A model generated the notes under the pieces. That model was not told the DNA's origin and did not search any database. It saw only the letters and a list, made by a program, of their open reading frames with translations. The translations under genes were made by a program, and so were the position numbers. A DNA stretch of 10,147 bases, taken from contig JAATVR010000293.1 in NCBI GenBank assembly GCA_014523665.1, positions 1 to 10,147 of the forward strand, in the 5' to 3' direction. Below are positions 1-6,892 of the stretch, piece by piece. Numbering within the stretch: position 1 is the first letter of the stretch; the number at the start of each line of letters is the position of its first letter. The DNA is from Nitrososphaerales archaeon TH526 (GTDB lineage Archaea; Thermoproteota; Nitrososphaeria; Nitrososphaerales; Nitrososphaeraceae).

Positions 1-800
1 CATTACCAAGTCCATCATCACAACGGAGTATGAATACTGATATTACAGGCAGCAGTACAAGTGGCGATGCGGATCTATCTACTCAATCTTCTTTGCAGGA
101 TCAAGAGTTAGGGTCACGGATAGAAGGAACTACAACAGATGCTGCCTGTGGACAAGTTGTAAGCGGAGTAGTAAATCTAACTGCAAATCTTAACTGCAGT
201 GGAGATGCTATCATAGTAGTTGGTCCAAACACAGTAATTAACATGAATGGATTCTCAATCACAGGACCTGGACAAGACAGCTCTAAAGTTGGAATAATGG
301 TTTCTAACGTAGACAATGTAGTAGTAAATGGACCTGGTACGATTAACAACTTCCAAGCTGGAGTTCTTCTTACTGGCTCAAATGGGTTCAAGTTAGATTC
401 TACAATATTAGAAAATAATCAAATTGCAGTGTCCATGACAGGAGCTGATAATGCAGAAGTACAACAGAACATGATCAAAAATAATCACCTTGGCATAGCT
501 TCACATTCAAACAGCGAATCAAAAATAACATCAAATCTTATTAGTGGTAACCAATTGGCAGGCATTACGTTTGTTAATACAAAGAGTTCCAGTATGGATA
601 TGAACATTATACATGGAAGTCAAGAAGGGGTGTTCCTAGATGAACAGAGCTCTGATAATACAATAAATGCCAACAACGCATTACAGAACGCAGTAGATAT
701 TAATAATGCCAACGGACTACCGCTAAACATTAACTCTAACCAATATGCTGAAAATAACTGTGGTATAAGTAATCCAAGCGGCCTCTGTGTCGGCAGATAA
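1..800 (+). CDS. Exported right-handed parallel beta-helix (NosD-like) protein, 5' end outside the window
   Basis: The reading frame is open from base 3 to the TAA at 798-800, so the ATG at 30 is probably internal. The residues before it (Leu-Pro-Ser-Pro-Ser-Ser-Gln-Arg-Ser) join smoothly, and no signal peptide follows Met30, which an exported protein of this type would need. After a Ser/Thr/Gly-rich linker comes a Cys-containing block (AACGQVV, then LNCSGDAIIV). About eight short repeats follow, with alternating hydrophobics and Asn/Gly turns (VVVNGPGTINNF, GVLLTGSNGF, ILENNQIAVSM, NMIKNNHLGI, NLISGNQLAGI, NIIHGSQEGVFL). This is the pattern of NosD/CASH-type parallel beta-helices, which occur in carbohydrate-binding, carbohydrate-cleaving or surface proteins. 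It ends in a Cys-bearing cap (NNCGISNPSGLC). No catalytic residues can be assigned, so the substrate is unknown. The fold call is firm; the function is not. Confidence 0.8.
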   Translation, partial: LPSPSSQRSMNTDITGSSTSGDADLSTQSSLQDQELGSRIEGTTTDAACGQVVSGVVNLTANLNCSGDAIIVVGPNTVINMNGFSITGPGQDSSKVGIMVSNVDNVVVNGPGTINNFQAGVLLTGSNGFKLDSTILENNQIAVSMTGADNAEVQQNMIKNNHLGIASHSNSESKITSNLISGNQLAGITFVNTKSSSMDMNIIHGSQEGVFLDEQSSDNTINANNALQNAVDINNANGLPLNINSNQYAENNCGISNPSGLCVGR

Positions 801-1048
801 AATAGGAATAGTAAGAATCCAGAATATAAGAATAAATTCCCACTACGCGATATACAGATCTAAACTATGGTTCAGATGCCAAAATTAAAATACTAATCCT
901 ATTTACAAATTTCATGGAAACGAAGGCAATGAATACTAATGCTGCTACTTACCCAAGAAAAGAGATTAAGTCATAACTTTAAGAGGGAGCGAGAATGATT
1001 TTAACATAAATGAAAGATAGATTCCAAAGAAAAGTTCGTTTTCACTTG

Positions 1049-1678
1049 CTAAGCAATTTCAGCTAGTCGTATGCGTGCTGTCTCTACAGTCATAGAATTA
1101 TTATAGATTGGTGAGCCTGGTTGTTGTTTACGACCTCCTTCTCTAAGTGAACCTGTATCTACCGCTACAAAACCTATATCCTCTATCAGTTTTGATACTA
1201 CAGCTTTTGCATCGTCATCATCACCTGCGATGAAAAGCACAAGGCGATCTTCTCCAGATGGACGACTACCATCACGTAGAGTTTCATAATACATAGTGTT
1301 GAATGCCTTTACAAGATGAATACCAGGAACTTGTTTTGCTACCTCTTCACTTGAGGTTCTATTTCCTAGATCTATTACTTCAAAGGTTTCAGAGTATGGA
1401 TTTGTAGCATCGATTACAATTTTGTTCTTAAATAGCTCTGATCGTAATGATCGTAACACTTCTCTCTTTCTCCACGGCAAAGCAAGAAGTATAACATCAC
1501 CAAATGCTATTGTATCTTCTACCGTCATAGCTTTAGCACCGGCACCAAGAGATTCTACAAATAGTTGAAGTGATTGAGGTCCCTTTGAATTACTGACTGC
1601 TATTTCATGACCAGCATTGAGAAAGAGTTTCGCCGCAGTTCCACCTATATTTCCAGAGCCTATGATCCCAATTTTCAT
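1049..1678 (-). CDS. NADPH-dependent F420 reductase-like NAD(P)-binding protein
   Basis: The 209-residue product opens with a Rossmann dinucleotide motif at residues 7-16 (GSGNIGGTAA). The second strand reads IAVSNSKGPQSL, where Ser/Asn after the strand suits NADP rather than NAD. Later landmarks are LALPW near 65-69, VIDATNPY near 88-95, KAFNTM at 124-129, a GDD segment near 152, and a C-terminal GSLREGGRKQQPGSPIYN block. These match the F420:NADP oxidoreductase (NpdG/Fno) superfamily, in which the fold transfers hydride between NADPH and coenzyme F420. Many archaeal members are only relatives with unknown substrates, so the precise reaction is not claimed. The length is normal for the family. 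ATG at 1678 places the glycine motif at the usual distance. It is divergent from the restriction-enzyme stub (42 bases between starts) and convergent with the beta-helix gene. Confidence 0.85.
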   Translation of the reverse strand: MKIGIIGSGNIGGTAAKLFLNAGHEIAVSNSKGPQSLQLFVESLGAGAKAMTVEDTIAFGDVILLALPWRKREVLRSLRSELFKNKIVIDATNPYSETFEVIDLGNRTSSEEVAKQVPGIHLVKAFNTMYYETLRDGSRPSGEDRLVLFIAGDDDDAKAVVSKLIEDIGFVAVDTGSLREGGRKQQPGSPIYNNSMTVETARIRLAEIA

Positions 1679-1720
1679 AAGAGATAGATATCTACTCCAT
1701 CTTCGTAGATCTGTTCACGC

Positions 1721-2203
1721 ATGTTCTTTATATTATTATTTACTTCTTTTTATATGCTTTTTTTCAGAGGAGCTTGGAAAACAAACCCAGTATGTTATGA
1801 ACAACTACGAGAAAGATTAGAGCGACTCATAGAAGAAGAAGAGAAGCGTAGAAAGCAGAGTGCAGATTATTTTAATTCTTCCAGCCAGTATGCAGATATC
1901 TATAAAGCTGCATTAAATGAAAAAGAGCAACGTAATAATCTGGGATTCACGTTATTTGAGTTTGCTGTTTATGAAGAGTTAGAATCGATAAAGAAAAATC
2001 AGGAGTTATCTAAAGCAACGACCAAAAAAATATTCAGCAAGTTAAGCGAAGAAACAAAGCTGATCGGGTGGAAAACTAAGAGAAGCTCAGAGAAAAAAAT
2101 GAGTGTTGATATATATGATATTCTACTAGTGAGTGGATACCCGGATAACAAGATAGAGGAGGTTACGCAGATGATAATAGATCTGGCAAAAAGACACCTA
2201 TGA
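1721..2203 (+). pseudogene. C-terminal stub of a type I restriction endonuclease R subunit (HsdR, DUF3387-like region)
   Basis: From about residue 22 the 160-residue product reads NPVCYEQLRERLERLIEEEE, then a charged helical stretch, GFTLFEFAVYEEL, a run of Lys-rich helices with IGWKTKRSSEKKM, and ends YDILLVSGYPDNKIEEVTQM. That order (NP-x-x-YE-x-L-R-E-x-L-E-x-I-I-E-E, FAxYxxL, IxW, xxxLLxxxGYP) is how I know the extreme C-terminal helical region of HsdR subunits. Full HsdR proteins are roughly 1000 residues with nuclease and DEAD-box translocase domains; none of that is here. The first 20 residues are hydrophobic and unrelated, so the break in homology lies near base 1780. An ATG at 1754 is an alternative start. 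The TGA overlaps the ATG of the metallopeptidase (2200-2203). Lacking nuclease and motor, it cannot restrict DNA. It may survive as a leader for the downstream gene or as a small helical protein. Confidence 0.7.
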
Positions 2204-2997
2204 TTAATAATAGTAGTAAAGAAATCAAAGATCGAATTCGATACGGATCAATTAATCTAGAGTATCATATAAAGAGAAGCAAGCGCATTAAGACGTCTGA
2301 ACTTATAGTTGATTCCGATCGGATAGAAGTTAGAACCCCTCTCAACAAAAGTTTAGAAGATACCCGGAACATAATTTTAGACAAAGCTGATTGGATTCTA
2401 AAAAAACAAAAAGAATATCAAGAGACAATTCCAGAAATCATAGTTCCAACATTTGAAGAGAACTCTACAGTGCCATATTTGGGGAAGAACTATCGTCTAA
2501 AAATCAACAAGAAACAGCCAATAAATACCATAGGATTTATGGATGGAGAATTCGTCGCCGATATTACAAACTCTGATGTGAATGAAAACGCAAAATCACA
2601 GGCTAGAGAGCTATATGAGGGGTGGCTCAGAAGAATTGCCTATCCTATTCTAGAGACTAAGACTAAAATCTATGCACTGAAACTAGGAGCGAATGCACAG
2701 AACATCTCAATAAAAAGTAGTTCGAAGAGCAGATGGGCTAGTTTAACGAAAACAGACTCAATTAATTTCAATATGCATCTCATGAAAGCTCCACAGGAAG
2801 TTATAGACTATATTATCTTGCATGAAGTGTGCCATTTGAAAGTCAAAGGACATTCGCATCACTATTGGGATTTAGTTTATAGATATATGCCAGATTATCA
2901 AGAAAAGATCAATTGGTTAAATGTTAATGGAAAAGTATTGATCGGTAGTGACAAGATAACAAGTGAACCTCAATATCAATGTCAATGTGATAAATAA
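2200..2997 (+). CDS. YgjP-like (DUF45) zinc metallopeptidase, SprT/M48-type fold
   Basis: The 265-residue protein is complete. The N-terminal beta-rich half has the family opening (RYGSINLEYHIKRSKRIKT, residues 14-32; then IVDSDRIEVRTP). The middle carries SKSRWASL (176-182), a variant of the usual SRWGSC. The zinc site is LHEVCH (HExxH, residues 208-212) followed by KVKGHSHHYWDLV, where His218 is the likely third ligand. This is the YgjP-like/DUF45 group, whose genes commonly sit directly beside type I restriction-modification genes; the biological role there is not settled. The ATGA overlap with the HsdR stub supports its origin in such an operon. Since no hsdM or hsdS is visible, it is now an orphan. 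All catalytic residues remain, so it may still be active. The last residues (QYQCQCDK) are an odd Cys-containing tail. Confidence 0.87.
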   Translation: MINNSSKEIKDRIRYGSINLEYHIKRSKRIKTSELIVDSDRIEVRTPLNKSLEDTRNIILDKADWILKKQKEYQETIPEIIVPTFEENSTVPYLGKNYRLKINKKQPINTIGFMDGEFVADITNSDVNENAKSQARELYEGWLRRIAYPILETKTKIYALKLGANAQNISIKSSSKSRWASLTKTDSINFNMHLMKAPQEVIDYIILHEVCHLKVKGHSHHYWDLVYRYMPDYQEKINWLNVNGKVLIGSDKITSEPQYQCQCDK

Positions 2998-3023
2998 TTA
3001 ATATAGATGATAAGAACATTTAT

Positions 3024-3350
3024 TTGAATTTGCCAAATGAGTATCAATTCTTATATCTTACAACAAGAGGATGGAAGACAGGCAAACAACATACAATAGA
3101 AATCTGGTTTGTTGGATATCAACAAAGATATTATGTAATGTCAGAACATAGGTATAAAGCACACTGGGTCCAAAATATTCTACACAACCAAAAGATCAAA
3201 TTCTCTTCAAATAATATTAGATCTGAGGGTAATGCTCGAATAATTAGTAAAGATAACGCTCCAGAATTGGCAAGGAAAGTTCAAAAGTTAATGAAGACAA
3301 AGTACGGCTGGAATGAAGGCTTAATTATTGAGTTAACAATATCCAGTTGA
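3024..3350 (+). CDS. Deazaflavin (F420)-dependent nitroreductase family protein (DUF385/Ddn-like)
   Basis: The 108-residue product has the family's core early on: YLTTRGWKTGKQHTIEIWFV (residues 11-30), followed by YYVMSEHRYKAHWVQNILHN and a strand-rich segment. The T-T-x-G-x-K-T-G-x-x-H motif and the W-V-x-N-I segment are typical of the split-barrel DUF385 proteins, which in mycobacteria bind F420 (Ddn). Archaeal members are mostly uncharacterised; F420 use here is inference. No ATG exists upstream in frame before the TAA at 2991-2993, so the start is likely TTG at 3024 (or TTG at 3030). This gives an N-terminus somewhat shorter than usual, and the original start may have been lost. It lies 26 bases after the metallopeptidase stop in the same direction, so co-transcription is likely. 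It is convergent with the helix-turn-helix pseudogene. Confidence 0.75.
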   Translation: MNLPNEYQFLYLTTRGWKTGKQHTIEIWFVGYQQRYYVMSEHRYKAHWVQNILHNQKIKFSSNNIRSEGNARIISKDNAPELARKVQKLMKTKYGWNEGLIIELTISS

Positions 3351-3361
3351 TCATAAATTGA

Positions 3362-4314
3362 TTATGCAATAGTCTTCGCGCAACTCTTCAATAGTGAATT
3401 ATAGCATGATTCTGCAAAATGCAATAGGTTTTTTCCATCTAGATTAACACCAAGATAATCTTCTATGTCAAGAGGAGAACTAGATAACAGGTTCAATCCT
3501 TATGGATTAGTTTTAAGTGTCTTAAAAACCGCTAAAAGAGCAGTAACTAGTAATGACCTTTTATCATTTAGCCTTTGATCAACTATTTTAGCGACCTGAT
3601 GATAATTTGAGTCTTTGCTTGTGTTTCGAAGCATGAGTTGTAATTGACCCAGTTTTCTGTCTAGTGATCGCAATTGTACATTCTGTTTCCGGATGATTTC
3701 ATTATTTGTATAAATTGAATTTCTCAATCCCAGGATTTCCGTACTCAATGATTTTTTTTCATTTTCCAAAGTAGTTATCTGATTTAATAACACTTCAAAT
3801 CTAGCTCTAAGATTTGGTAAACCATCATTTGCGAGTTCTATTAAATCAGAAATATCTTTATCTTTTGTAATTCTCTTGTTTTTGAGTATGTTATTAAGCC
3901 GCAATAACAAAGACAAAGAATATTCAGCTTCATGATACAGTATTTCCAAGTTATCTAACTTTGAGAGTCTCCAGTACTGAACACGTAGCTCTTCCACCTT
4001 ATCTGCGGGCATATCTAATTCTATTGCAACTTCAACTGATTGCTTGCCTTGCAGAAATAGTTCAAAAGCCTGAGCATCTTTCGATTTCTCGGACCTATTC
4101 ACTGAATCAGGATCTTCGCCAATGTGTTTCTTAATTACATCAACTATATCTTTGAATCCCATGTGCACAACTTCTGCAATTTGGCGTCGTGTCTTACCTT
4201 GTTCATAAAGTTGAATAACAAGTGCCTTTTTCTGATGTTTATTTAGTGATACAAAATCTGACAGAGTTTTGAATGAATTACCACAATAAGTTCAAAGACC
4301 TTGCTCAAAAACAT
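3362..4314 (-). pseudogene. Helix-turn-helix plus coiled-coil protein gene, disrupted by a nonsense codon and a frameshift
   Basis: The longest open piece (3500-4168, 222 codons from a GTG) is not the whole gene. Upstream of the GTG the same frame continues to about 4290 and encodes SDFVSLNKHQKKALVIQLYE then QGKTRRQIAEVVHMGFKDI, an obvious helix-turn-helix that the GTG start would cut in half. That frame has no ATG. A one-base shift near 4290 joins it to ATG 4314 (MFLSKVFEL). After the in-frame TAA at 3500-3502 the same frame runs on for 45 more sensible residues (GLNLLSSSPLDIEDYLGVNL, then DGKNLLHFAESCYNSLLKSC) to TAA at 3362-3364. Repairing both gives about 317 residues: HTH, a second small helical domain (FLQGKQSVEVAIELDMP), a helical domain around LANDGLPNLRARFEVL, a coiled coil (ENEKKSL onward), and a C-terminal helical tail. 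I believe such proteins are multicopy in Nitrososphaeria. DNA binding is inferred; partners are unknown. Confidence 0.75.
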
Positions 4315-4431
4315 TGTTACCATCTGTTTCTTCTAGTTATGATCTATTTTCATTTGGTATTGACTATTATTTTTTAGATTAAGAGGATTAGGTTAACGAG
4401 GCATGACCCATCTACCATTGATTTATGAGAT

Positions 4432-4484
4432 AGGGCGGCCCGTACCGAAGAGTCAATGCACTGGCCGCCCTTCCAATTCGGAAC
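4432..4484. other. GC-rich interlocking inverted repeats (possible pseudoknot or structured RNA)
   Basis: A perfect 9-base inverted repeat, AGGGCGGCC (4432-4440) and GGCCGCCCT (4463-4471), encloses a 22-base loop. Inside the loop GTACCGAA (4442-4449) can pair, with one mismatch, with TTCGGAAC (4477-4484) outside the first stem. The arms interlock in the order expected of a pseudoknot or of two mutually exclusive hairpins. The GC content is far above the AT-rich flanks. It lies in the roughly 360-base gap between the upstream end of the HTH pseudogene and the EamA remnant. I tested it by eye as tRNA, 5S rRNA and C/D box RNA and found no match. Strand and function are unknown. Confidence 0.5.
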
Positions 4485-4675
4485 CTATTGCATGACAACG
4501 TCAAAGATTAAAAGGGGGTTCCATAACTTTTATCTACTTCATATTGATAGTATAAAAATTCTATTCAAATCGGTTGAATTCCTAATAATTTTCTTAGTGC
4601 TGAAATAAGTCAGAACTACTTATCTTGTCTCAACATTTACAGTTAAAAGAACTATAGCCTATAGCGCTTAAGTAA

Positions 4676-4927
4676 TTTCTTATCTCTTTCTATCAATTGC
4701 TGAATATTATTTTACTGGGATCCCTAGGATTCGGTGCTTCATTATTTTTCTTCATAAATGCTTTAAGAAATATTGGCACCGTCCAAACTGTTTTGGTGTT
4801 TTCACTTTCTTCCGTCTTTGGACTATTATTTGTTTTCATATTTCTTGGAGAAAATATCACAATAGTTCAGATTGGAGTTGTTCCTCTTTTATTTGCAGGC
4901 ATATATATCCTAGAAAAACGATCATGA
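4676..4927 (+). pseudogene. C-terminal remnant of an EamA/DMT-family transporter
   Basis: The frame is open from the codon after TAA 4673-4675 and can start at TTG 4697, giving 76 residues. The sequence LLGSLGFGASLFFFINALRN, then IGTVQTVLVFSLSSVFGLLF, then FLGENITIVQIGVVPLLFAG matches the last three membrane helices of EamA domains (small-residue glycine helix, an R-x-IG-x-x-x-x-x-L-x-F-S-x-S-S-VFG segment, the conserved FLGE loop, and a final helix). Intact EamA transporters have about ten helices and about 290 residues. Residues before the TTG (FLISFYQ) also look like family sequence, so the truncation lies near 4675. No convincing upstream half can be read in any frame of 4500-4675. It is probably non-functional. 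Confidence 0.65.
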
Positions 4928-5041
4928 TGTTAGAATCCGATTATTACGAATAATTTCATTATTGTTTCATTGAAAAGGGCATTATTTTTTAATATGTCCA
5001 TAAATGACGCTTTATTCTTGTCGCCTGTTCGATAGATGTAC

Positions 5042-5049
5042 TATAAAAG
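5042..5049 (+). promoter_or_regulatory. TATA box for the exported-protein gene
   Basis: TATAAAAG is followed by a second AT-rich run (TATATAATAT, 5051-5060). The centre is about 34 bases before ATG 5079, which fits an archaeal box A giving a very short leader. It supports ATG 5079 over TTG 5064 as the original start. Confidence 0.5.
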
Positions 5050-5078
5050 ATATATAATATAAATTGCTCGTTTCAATA

Positions 5079-5629
5079 ATGAAGCACCAGAATTGCATTA
5101 TCTTGGAGGTTATTACTGTATTTCTCATATCAACGCTTGCTCTTACAAATGTTGGAAGCGTTTACGTAAAAGCACAAGGACAAAATTTGTCAATGCCAAC
5201 GGAAGAATCGTATGGAAATGTTAGTTCTTCTGAGGAAGGCGAAGTTTATGTCAGAGATTCCCAAGCGTGCTATTGGAAGGAATGATTATCCCCTCACAGG
5301 GATTTATCCATTTATATGATAGCACTCCATTTGTAATTACCAACGGTCACATAGCAGCAAATATACCATGTGAAGATAATTCCACCGCCTCTTTTAACAT
5401 ACTCATCGGCCAGGCTCCAAACCTTACAAATGCAGAGCTTGAGAATGTTCCACCATTATCAAGTCCTGGAACTATGTGTTTATACCATGTAGATATCCCT
5501 CCACAGAATTTAACCGTTACAGACATTGCAATTCAGAATCCTGGAGATTCAGATGAAGTTCTTCCGGCAAGTAGCACCGTGGTAATAGGTGTTAACGAGA
5601 TATCGCCGGGAGCAGGCCATCACGAATAA
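5079..5629 (+). pseudogene. Exported protein of unknown function, split by a one-base frameshift
   Basis: From ATG 5079 the product starts MKHQNCIILEVITVFLISTL and continues ALTNVGSVYVKAQG, a signal-peptide-like N-terminus. The mature part (MPTEESYGNVSSSEEGEVYV, then RDSQ) runs into a TGA at 5283-5285. The next frame, from about 5264 to TAA 5627-5629, continues naturally with VLLEGMIIPSQGFIHLYDST, then PFVITNGHIAANIPC, ILIGQAPNLTNAELENVPPL, CLYHVDIPPQNLTVTDIAIQ and a final ISPGAGHHE. Inserting one A in CAAGC (about 5262-5266) gives D-S-Q-S-V-L-L-E-G and a single protein of about 183 residues. The two halves look like one gene because the second has no independent start or promoter. I recognise it only as a secreted family I associate with Nitrososphaeria; the role is unknown. 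A homopolymer sequencing error (AAA to AA) is the main alternative to true inactivation. Confidence 0.65.
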
Positions 5630-5709
5630 GGCAGACAATATAGCACACGTGATACTAAGATTTCCGTAGGCTCTTACAATGCCTGGAAATGCTGAACATG
5701 GGGGGCTAT

Positions 5710-5990
5710 CTAGTTTAACGACTTTTCTAATTTTGATATACTAGAGCATAGTATTCCTACTTCATCACTTAATTTCTTATTCCTAATTTGCAGTCCTAAT
5801 ACACTGTTGCTGCTGGCTGCTGCTATAGACCTGTTCGACATCGATTTTCTAATGTTGGTAAATCATCACTAGCATAACTAAGAAATTTTAAGATATCCCG
5901 TTGACTTAGCATCTTATTCTGTTTCAATAGCTTGCATAATTTCATAATTGACGACAGATCATTATTGATCTCCATATAAACAAAATCCAT
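5710..5990 (-). pseudogene. Remnant resembling the HTH/coiled-coil gene at 3362-4314
   Basis: On the minus strand a 55-residue frame from ATG 5990 to TAG 5825-5823 reads MDFVYMEINNDLSS, then IMKLCKLLKQNKMLSQRDIL, then KFLSYASDDLPTLENRC. It aligns by eye with the middle of the HTH/coiled-coil product: NNILKNKRITKDKDISDL matches CKLLKQNKMLSQRDILKF, and ANDGLPNLRARF matches ASDDLPTLENRC. Just past the break a second frame carries the expected coiled coil (SNSVLGLQIRNKKLSDEVGI, then LCSSISKLEKSLN) to TAG 5712-5710, so a frameshift lies near 5825-5835. The N-terminal HTH and the C-terminal tail are missing. It is more diverged than the first copy, so it is an older loss rather than a recent duplicate. 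It occupies most of the otherwise gene-free stretch between 5630 and 6098. Confidence 0.55.
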
Positions 5991-6060
5991 AGAAATGTAA
6001 CTGCGTAGAAATTAGATGCGAATCAAATATCTACCGTCTAAGTCATTATCAGTTTTAACC

Positions 6061-6066
6061 TATATA
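6061..6066 (+). promoter_or_regulatory. Candidate TATA box upstream of the small gene at 6099
   Basis: TATATA is preceded by TTTTAACC. Its centre is about 35 bases before ATG 6099, consistent with an archaeal promoter and a short leader. It could also drive the downstream membrane-protein genes as one transcript. Confidence 0.4.
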
Positions 6067-6098
6067 GTAATTAGTCAGTTGTCAGTATTATACTTTGT

Positions 6099-6272
6099 AT
6101 GACATTGGATCAATTAGCTCATTCCAGGTTTTTAGTATTCTATATGCCAAGAACAAAAGAAATGCCGCATGAAGACCAAGTCAGCACATTAGCTAAGAAA
6201 ATGCTTGATGCAGAGGTGGTGAATTTGAATCGAGTATGTCAACAATTAATTATAAAAGGAACGCAACAATGA
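6099..6272 (+). CDS. Small hypothetical protein, 57 residues
   Basis: ATG 6099 to TGA 6270-6272 encodes MTLDQLAHSRFLVFYMPRTK, EMPHEDQVSTLAKKMLDAEV, then VNLNRVCQQLIIKGTQQ. The composition is balanced, with an amphipathic helical second half, and a TATA box sits about 35 bases upstream. I do not recognise the family. A second tiny frame starts inside its stop (ATGA at 6269-6272) and runs to 6391, but it overlaps the next gene out of frame and is doubtful. The small size and lack of a visible ribosome-binding site limit confidence. A leaderless start would explain the missing site. Confidence 0.4.
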   Translation: MTLDQLAHSRFLVFYMPRTKEMPHEDQVSTLAKKMLDAEVVNLNRVCQQLIIKGTQQ

Positions 6273-6338
6273 TAGAAAAATGCTGGTTATCTGATAAGGA
6301 AGGCGTCAAGAAAAAGATCCAATACGTTCGGTATGTGC

Positions 6339-6343
6339 AGGTG
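6339..6343 (+). promoter_or_regulatory. Shine-Dalgarno-like site before ATG 6352
   Basis: AGGTG lies 8 bases before ATG 6352, good spacing for an internal operon gene. It supports that start and translation from a transcript that begins further upstream. Confidence 0.4.
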
Positions 6344-6351
6344 TATATATT

Positions 6352-6669
6352 ATGGATACAACAACACGCTGGATTGCAATACTTGGTATAGCAACCCTGT
6401 GCTTTGCAATTGCATTATTTGTTCTGAGGGTACCTATACGTACTATACTTGTATTTTTTGCAATAGGGATACCTTTGATTGTATTATGGCTTTATGCTGA
6501 AGAGAAATCAAAACAACAGAAAAGAGTTAATACAATCACTGAACAAGCATGTATTTGTTCAATCTGTAAACATGAGCATGCTAGAATGTGTTTGCAGCAA
6601 AAATGTGCATGCTGTATTATGATGAAAGGTGATGATATCATAGGGCATTCAATCAATCCCTTGCAGTAG
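6352..6669 (+). CDS. Two-helix membrane protein with a cysteine-rich C-terminal tail
   Basis: The 105-residue protein has two hydrophobic helices (about residues 7-25 and 30-48, joined by a short RVPIRT turn), then a charged linker (EEKSKQQKR). A Cys/His cluster follows: ACICSICKHEHARMC, then LQQKCACC, ending MMKGDDIIGHSINPLQ. Seven cysteines (67, 69, 72, 80, 85, 87, 88) and two histidines (74, 76) could bind zinc or another metal. The final GHSINPLQ block looks conserved rather than random. By the positive-inside rule, with Lys/Arg in the linker, the tail is probably cytoplasmic. I associate this type of protein with Nitrososphaeria but know no function. It may share a transcript with the SPFH gene downstream, which would suggest a membrane-related role. 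Confidence 0.65.
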   Translation: MDTTTRWIAILGIATLCFAIALFVLRVPIRTILVFFAIGIPLIVLWLYAEEKSKQQKRVNTITEQACICSICKHEHARMCLQQKCACCIMMKGDDIIGHSINPLQ

Positions 6670-6694
6670 CAATTGAAAATGACTAAATCGTTAG

Positions 6695-6892
6695 ATGAGC
6701 TTAAATGGTCAAAAGTCAAATATATTATGCAACAACATATTGGCCATCATAGATGTCACAACAGCAATTGTGGCCATAATAATTCTTATTGTTGGTGCTT
6801 TAGCAATAAATCGTACTCTTCACCATCGGCGGAGACGTCAAATTGCGACTCAAACTTCACGAGAGAGTACTTATCATAAAGATGACAAGTAA
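6695..6892 (+). CDS. Small single-pass membrane protein upstream of the SPFH gene
   Basis: The 65-residue product has a short N-terminus, one long hydrophobic helix (ILAIIDVTTAIVAIIILIVG, then ALAI, about residues 16-39), and a very basic tail (NRTLHHRRRRQ) ending in a polar segment. The basic tail after the helix predicts a cytoplasmic C-terminus. Its TAA (6890-6892) overlaps ATG 6882 of the SPFH gene by 11 bases, a sign of coupled translation. The start is uncertain: ATG 6695 is used here. In another frame, codons from ATG 6679 (MTKSLDELKWSKVKYI) also look protein-like but then become a His/Asn/Cys-rich run, so a frameshift near 6725 cannot be excluded. SPFH proteins often work with small membrane partners such as NfeD; this one has no NfeD signature. 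Confidence 0.55.
   Translation: MSLNGQKSNILCNNILAIIDVTTAIVAIIILIVGALAINRTLHHRRRRQIATQTSRESTYHKDDK

Noticed and set aside
101..391. 96-codon minus-strand frame inside the beta-helix gene
   Set aside because: Antisense shadow of a repetitive coding sequence with no independent signal.
801..1048. Gap between convergent genes
   Set aside because: Only a 20-codon frame (ATG near 914) and AT-rich text; no hairpin, repeat or protein-like remnant convincing enough to report.
2156..2173. GAGGAGGTT Shine-Dalgarno-like run before ATG 2171
   Set aside because: The ATG is in frame within the HsdR stub and would give only an 11-residue product; the run encodes Glu-Glu-Val and is probably coincidental, though it could aid translation of the peptidase start at 2200.
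4428..4490. tRNA, 5S rRNA or C/D box RNA at the GC-rich repeat
   Set aside because: The stem-to-stem length is only about 40 bases, no T-arm or anticodon arm can be drawn on either strand, and no C/D boxes flank it.
6269..6391. 40-codon frame starting in the ATGA that ends the 57-residue ORF
   Set aside because: Overlaps the well-supported gene at 6352 by 40 bases out of frame and has no family resemblance.
6673..6879. 68-codon frame with a His/Asn/Cys-rich product
   Set aside because: Overlaps the clear membrane-helix frame at 6695-6892 and has shadow-like composition; only its first 16 residues look natural, noted as a possible frameshift under that gene.
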